A DNA stretch of 8,661 nucleotides from Candidatus Zambryskibacteria bacterium RIFOXYD2_FULL_43_10 (GTDB lineage: Bacteria > Patescibacteriota > Minisyncoccia > Phycocordibacterales > Zambryskibacteraceae). Positions 5,951 through 8,661 of the stretch are shown piece after piece. A program made the translations under genes and the position numbers. The stretch lies in the NCBI GenBank assembly GCA_001825475.1, contig MHWZ01000035.1:6300-14960 (forward strand), given 5' to 3'. The notes under the pieces were generated by a model. The model had not been told where the DNA came from. It worked only from the letters and a program-made list of their open reading frames with translations, and did not search any database. The stretch's first letter is position 1; every line of letters begins with the position of its first letter.

Positions 5951-6004
5951 CTTATTAAACTTAAGCGTAGCGTAACTTATTGAACTTATTAAACTAACTC
6001 TATG
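5944..6004 (+). repeat. 61-bp direct repeat, copy 2 (leader of rplK)
   Basis: It starts in the last two codons of the four-helix-bundle gene (AAA TAA) and ends with the ATG of rplK. The coding sequences diverge immediately after the shared TATG. Bases 5973-5995 within it are the right arm of the outer inverted repeat. The motif AACTTATTRAAC occurs three times here. Confidence 0.9.
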
Positions 6005-6424
6005 GCGAAAAAAGTTGTAAAAGTTTTAAAACTTCAAATACCGGGTGGACAAGCCGTCCCCGGCCAACAGCTTGGGCCAGTGCTCGGTTCCGCCGGTATT
6101 TCTATTGGTGAGTTTGTCAAACGTTTTAATGATGAAACCAAAGATCGCAAAGGTGAGACGGTACCGACTGTGGTCCAGATTTTCGATGACAAGAGTTACA
6201 AGTTGACTTATAAAACTGAACCGGCCGCGGCTTTGATCCTCAAGGCCTTGGGCAAAGAAAAGGGATCTGGTACCAATACCACGTCGAAAGTTGGGACGCT
6301 CACTAAAACTCAGCTAAAAGAAATAGCCGAGAAAAAGATGGCTGATTTAAACGCCAACGATATTGAAGCCGCTTCTAAGATTATCGCAGGTACTGCTCGC
6401 TCGATGGGAGTTGATGTAAAGTAA
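6002..6424 (+). CDS. rplK: 50S ribosomal protein L11 (uL11)
   Basis: A 140-residue protein of standard length. The N-terminal domain begins MAKKVVKVLKLQIPGG and contains LGPVLGSAGISIGEFVKRFN. The C-terminal RNA-binding domain shows KVGTLTKTQLKEIAEKKMADLN and ends IIAGTARSMGVDVK, close to the family pattern. L11 with 23S rRNA helices 43-44 forms the GTPase-associated centre and is needed for stringent-response sensing. Oddity: where E. coli L11 has PSPPVGP (20-26), this protein has PGQQLGP, so the PP pair in the thiostrepton and RelA-sensing region is QQ. No rplA gene follows; the next gene is on the opposite strand. Confidence 0.97.
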   Translation: MAKKVVKVLKLQIPGGQAVPGQQLGPVLGSAGISIGEFVKRFNDETKDRKGETVPTVVQIFDDKSYKLTYKTEPAAALILKALGKEKGSGTNTTSKVGTLTKTQLKEIAEKKMADLNANDIEAASKIIAGTARSMGVDVK

Positions 6425-6447
6425 AAAAGATTTATTTAGATAGAAAA

Positions 6448-6480
6448 AACGGCACCCTCTCCTCCATAGAGGGTGCCGTT
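6448..6480. terminator. Strong bidirectional terminator between rplK and ndk
   Basis: A perfect 13-bp stem, AACGGCACCCTCT (6448-6460) with its complement (6468-6480), around a 7-base loop. On the minus strand it is followed by six Ts, ideal for ending folA-ndk transcripts. On the plus strand the tail GTTGTTTGG is weaker but usable for rplK. It closes two convergent units. Confidence 0.9.
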
Positions 6481-6510
6481 GTTGTTTGGTCGAGTATATT
6501 GTTATTTGAA

Positions 6511-6927
6511 TTACTCAACCAAAATCAGAAATTCGCGCGATGCTGCAATTGAGCTGTTTGAACCATGCACTATGTTGCGCGGCCCTCCCGATTCAGCATC
6601 TCTAAAATCATACCTAATAGTTCCGGGTGCCGCTTTTGCGGGATCAGTTGCGCCGTTGATGGCCCGTACTTTTTCTACAGCCTCCTCTCCTTCGATGACA
6701 AGTACCAAACATGGCCCGATTGTCATGGCAGACACGAGATCTTCAAAGAATGATCTACCTTCATGTTCTTTGTAAAATTCACGAATCTGGTGTCTATCCA
6801 GTTGCAAGTCTATTTCCTGAATGATGCGCATACCAGCTTCCAGATATCTTTGTTTGATCTGCCTCACCACGCTTTCGCCTCTTTTAACGCCATCTGGTTT
6901 AATGATAACGATAGTCCGTTCGGCCAT
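6511..6927 (-). CDS. ndk: Nucleoside-diphosphate kinase
   Basis: A 138-residue protein, a normal length. It transfers phosphate from ATP to (d)NDPs through a phospho-histidine. RTIVIIKPDGVKRG carries the conserved K10. GATDPAKAAPGTIRYDF (92-108) is the nucleotide-binding segment, with RYDF where RGDF is usual. NIVHGSNSSIAASRE (118-132) contains the active-site H121. In the usual HGSDS motif the Asp is N124 here, while the glutamate that positions the histidine (E132) is kept. An excellent AAGGGGGTGG ribosome site precedes the ATG. It lies downstream of folA on the same strand, 68 bases apart, in a group serving dNTP supply. Confidence 0.96.
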   Translation of the reverse strand: MAERTIVIIKPDGVKRGESVVRQIKQRYLEAGMRIIQEIDLQLDRHQIREFYKEHEGRSFFEDLVSAMTIGPCLVLVIEGEEAVEKVRAINGATDPAKAAPGTIRYDFRDAESGGPRNIVHGSNSSIAASREFLILVE

Positions 6928-6930
6928 TTT

Positions 6931-6940
6931 CCACCCCCTT
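6931..6940 (-). promoter_or_regulatory. Strong ribosome binding site of ndk
   Basis: The minus strand reads AAGGGGGTGG, eight of ten matches to the ideal AAGGAGGTGA, ending 3 bases before the ATG. It fixes the ndk start. It stands out because most other genes in the window show no clear site of this kind. Confidence 0.8.
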
Positions 6941-6995
6941 ATTATGTTTTTCTTAGATCTGACTTTGTCTGACGGTCATATTACATGAATCTTGC

Positions 6996-7484
6996 CTATT
7001 TCTCTAGTATTAGATAAGAATATTTCAATCCTTCGAATTCTCCGGATTCTTCCAAGATTTTTTTGGTAAATATATTTGAATATTCCGGGAAGAAGGCGTC
7101 ACCCTCTACATCCAGATCCACTTTTGTTACATACAGTCTATCTACCAAGGGCAGAGTTTCTTTATAAATTTCCGCTCCGCCGATAATAAAAATTTCTTCC
7201 CGGTCAAATTCTTTTGCTTTCTCAATCGCCTCTATCACCGAGTGAACGATAATACATCTGGGAATTTCCAGATTCTTATCTCTGGTAACTATAATATTTG
7301 TCCTGTCTGGAAGGGACCTGTTTATAGATTGATAGGTTTTTCTACCCATGATTATAGGATGGCCGGTAGTTAGTTTTTTAAATCTCTTAAGATCTTCCGG
7401 CAAACGCCAGAGAAGGGCATTAGCTTTGCCTATGGCCATGTTCCTAGAATGCGCAACTATGATACTAATGCGAGGATTTGGCAT
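6996..7484 (-). CDS. folA: Dihydrofolate reductase
   Basis: A 162-residue protein, close to the 159 of E. coli DHFR. It reduces dihydrofolate to tetrahydrofolate with NADPH. The Met20-loop segment reads IGKANALLWRLPEDLKRFK, with D31 in the place of E. coli D27. GHPIIMGRKTYQSI (41-54) and LPDRTNIIVTR (59-69) bind NADPH, and EIFIIGGAEIY (97-107) is the second cofactor loop. The family's NAMPW is NALLW here. I prefer the ATG at 7482-7484. An in-frame TTG at 7506-7508 would add eight unsupported residues and overlap the divergent gene's start. A TATAAT lies 6 bases before the ATG, so the mRNA may be leaderless. ndk follows on the same strand. Confidence 0.95.
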   Translation of the reverse strand: MPNPRISIIVAHSRNMAIGKANALLWRLPEDLKRFKKLTTGHPIIMGRKTYQSINRSLPDRTNIIVTRDKNLEIPRCIIVHSVIEAIEKAKEFDREEIFIIGGAEIYKETLPLVDRLYVTKVDLDVEGDAFFPEYSNIFTKKILEESGEFEGLKYSYLILEK

Positions 7485-7489
7485 TGTTG

Positions 7490-7500
7490 TATTATATATG
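7490..7500. promoter_or_regulatory. Shared two-way -10 element between folA and the CYTH gene
   Basis: The 23-bp gap holds TATTATATATG. Read on the minus strand it gives TATAAT (7496-7491), 6 bases before the folA ATG; on the plus strand it gives TATTAT (7490-7495), 12 bases before the CYTH-gene ATG. Both messages would have leaders of about 0-6 bases, matching the lack of ribosome sites. No good -35 box was found on either strand. Confidence 0.5.
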
Positions 7501-7507
7501 GAAATCA

Positions 7508-8179
7508 ATGCCGGAGCTTTACGAAATAGAAATAAAGAGTCTTTTAGGTGACAAGAAACAAGCCAGTGTTTTGAGCGAGAAGATATCTAAACGTGGAGGA
7601 GTGCTCACGGCAAAAAACAAACAACTAAATCACTATTTTGTGTTCTCTAATGTTGTGAAATTTAAAAAAATTATTTTACCGCATATTGAAGAGTCAAAAA
7701 AATCGCTTTTCCAGAAAATTCTCAACGAAGGAAAAAATCTCTCTATCCGCACTCGCGATACTGATGGTAGAGTTCTCTTGGTTGTTAAAGCCTCAATTGG
7801 TTCTGATACCAGCGCCAACGGCGTTTCTCGCATGGAGTTCGAGTCAGAAATAGACATGACCATCGATAAACTGGATAAGCTTTTTCTCAAGGCGGGTCTC
7901 AAATATCAAGCCAAATGGTCACGCGAGAGAGAAGAGTACAAATTGGGCGATACCAATATTTGTCTTGATAAGAATGCCGGTTATGGATATCTCGCGGAAT
8001 TTGAGAAGGTGGTAACAGACCGTACTCTAGCCGATGCTGTGAAAAAAGAATTGCTCGGGCTTATGAAAGATTTTGGGGTGGAGGAGTTGCCTCAAGGCCG
8101 TTTGGAAAGAATGTTTGCGCATTACAACAAAAATTGGCGGGATTATTACGGGACTGATAAGATATTTAACATTACATAA
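7508..8179 (+). CDS. CYTH-domain protein (class IV adenylate cyclase / triphosphatase-like)
   Basis: A 223-residue protein. The CYTH signature E-x-E-x-K is present as YEIEIK (5-10). Further tunnel residues expected of the fold are visible: LSIRTRDTDGRVLLVVKAS (R81, R83, K94), a strand FESEID (111-116), KWSREREEYKL (136-146) and ICLDKNAGYGYLAEFEK (151-167, D154, E164, E166). CYTH enzymes bind triphosphates in an eight-strand tunnel with divalent metal. Substrates vary (thiamine triphosphate, inorganic triphosphate, ATP to cAMP), and sequence alone does not decide. The start is the ATG at 7508; an upstream in-frame ATG (7478) would run through the folA start. dcd begins 2 bases after its stop, implying one operon. 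Confidence 0.85.
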   Translation: MPELYEIEIKSLLGDKKQASVLSEKISKRGGVLTAKNKQLNHYFVFSNVVKFKKIILPHIEESKKSLFQKILNEGKNLSIRTRDTDGRVLLVVKASIGSDTSANGVSRMEFESEIDMTIDKLDKLFLKAGLKYQAKWSREREEYKLGDTNICLDKNAGYGYLAEFEKVVTDRTLADAVKKELLGLMKDFGVEELPQGRLERMFAHYNKNWRDYYGTDKIFNIT

Positions 8180-8180
8180 C

Positions 8181-8661
8181 ATGTTTTTGTCTGATCGAGA
8201 TATAAAAAAGGTGATCAAAAGCGGCGAGATTACACTAAAACCGTTTGATGTTCGTAAACTACAACCTGCCAGCTATGACATTTCACTCGGCAATAAATTT
8301 GTCATTAATGATGCTCATACTACGAGTTTCATCGATCCCGCCAACAATGTTTTTCCCAAGACTCATGAAATTCATGTCAAAGATAAAGAGGCCTTCGTGC
8401 TTCATCCTGGTGTTAGTATCCTCGGATATTCCAAAGAATACTTCGGCTCCGATCATTATCTCATAGAGGTGAATGGTAAAAGTTCTCTGGCGCGTATCGG
8501 ACTTCTGGTACACAACAGTGCTGCCATGATTAATCCCGGCCACTTTTTGTATGTTGCTTTGGAACTTTGCAATCTTAATAACGTGCCGATTATTCTTCGT
8601 CCGGGTATGGCCATTGCCCAAATTACTTTCTCTACTCTTTCAAGCGCAACTGAAAAAAATT
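8181..8661 (+). CDS. dcd: dCTP deaminase, 3' end cut by the window
   Basis: The first 160 residues of a protein that is normally about 190 long. It deaminates dCTP to dUTP, the precursor for dTTP; some relatives also hydrolyse to dUMP. The order is SYDISLG (31-37), GKSSLARIGLLVHNSA (99-114), INPG (117-120), ALELCN (126-131) and LRPGMAIAQITF (139-150). S101, R105 and catalytic E128 match E. coli S111, R115 and E138 in spacing. K100 replaces the E. coli Arg but is also seen in the mycobacterial enzyme. N118 replaces the Asp of the common IDPG motif. It starts 2 bases after the CYTH stop with no clear ribosome site, suggesting translational coupling. Confidence 0.93.
   Translation, partial: MFLSDRDIKKVIKSGEITLKPFDVRKLQPASYDISLGNKFVINDAHTTSFIDPANNVFPKTHEIHVKDKEAFVLHPGVSILGYSKEYFGSDHYLIEVNGKSSLARIGLLVHNSAAMINPGHFLYVALELCNLNNVPIILRPGMAIAQITFSTLSSATEKN

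Larger units (their letters stand above)
5399..5995. mobile_element. Candidate intervening-sequence-like element carrying a four-helix-bundle gene
   Basis: Left arm 5399-5421 and right arm 5973-5995 are inverted copies, 20 of 23 positions matching, built from a repeated AACTTATTRAAC-type motif. They enclose a non-coding stretch and the four-helix-bundle gene. The 61-bp direct repeats at 5524-5584 and 5944-6004 lie within and across the right side. In 23S rRNA genes the same protein family sits in inserts closed by an inverted-repeat stem that RNase III removes. Here the insert lies between nusG and rplK. Mobility is inference: there is no transposase, and the ends cannot be fixed without an empty site to compare. 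Confidence 0.45.

Noticed and set aside
5944..6004. CRISPR-like repetition near the four-helix-bundle gene
   Set aside because: There are only two long copies separated by a gene, with no regular spacers and no cas gene.
7485..7508. TTG start adding eight residues to DHFR
   Set aside because: It would read through the promoter-like TATAAT and overlap the divergent CYTH start; DHFR length and alignment fit the ATG at 7484.
8283..8621. Minus-strand open frame of 112 codons opposite dcd
   Set aside because: It is antisense to a well-supported dCTP deaminase and has no domain pattern.

Overview
The window looks like part of a small-genome bacterium of the Candidate Phyla Radiation (Patescibacteria, probably a parcubacterial lineage). 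The evidence is a compact, moderately AT-rich layout with mostly weak or absent Shine-Dalgarno sites, a minimal 60-residue SecE, a free-standing four-helix-bundle (23S rRNA intervening-sequence-type) gene, a divergent L11 with no L1 gene after it, and a clustered set of dNTP/folate genes. The lineage is inferred from gene content and style; no phylogenetic marker was computed.

Left part, 1-4512, is an accessory/defence region. It starts with the last 21 codons of a plus-strand gene (possibly SIMPL-domain). Convergent with it is a minus-strand toxin-antitoxin pair: an XRE helix-turn-helix + Panacea (DUF4065/SocA-like) antitoxin whose end overlaps the start of a RelE-like toxin by 14 bases. Divergent from the antitoxin is a 95-residue HNH nuclease-like gene. 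Convergent with that is an 895-residue MmeI-type single-chain restriction-modification enzyme with an intact D-x9-E-x-K nuclease motif and gamma-class N6-adenine methyltransferase motifs. Its upstream spacer holds a promoter-like sequence overlapped by an 8-bp inverted repeat.

Centre, 4535-6480, is the conserved secE-nusG-rplK block of protein export, transcription elongation and ribosome function. A four-helix-bundle gene is wedged between nusG and rplK. It is bracketed by a 61-bp imperfect direct repeat (56/61 identical, exactly 420 bp apart) that supplies near-identical leaders to both this gene and rplK. A 23-bp imperfect inverted-repeat pair (20/23) lies farther out. This arrangement resembles intervening sequences in 23S rRNA genes, but it sits in a protein operon, and it is the most unusual structure here. 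A perfect 17-bp inverted repeat also folds over the nusG stop codon just upstream.

Right part, 6448-8661, is a nucleotide-metabolism cluster: ndk and folA on the minus strand, and a CYTH-domain triphosphate-binding protein and dcd on the plus strand. folA and the CYTH gene diverge from a 23-bp gap holding a two-way -10-like element, so both transcripts could be leaderless or nearly so. Dcd, DHFR and NDK act at different steps of dTTP supply. The window ends inside dcd. I found no rRNA, tRNA, CRISPR array or recognisable transposase.
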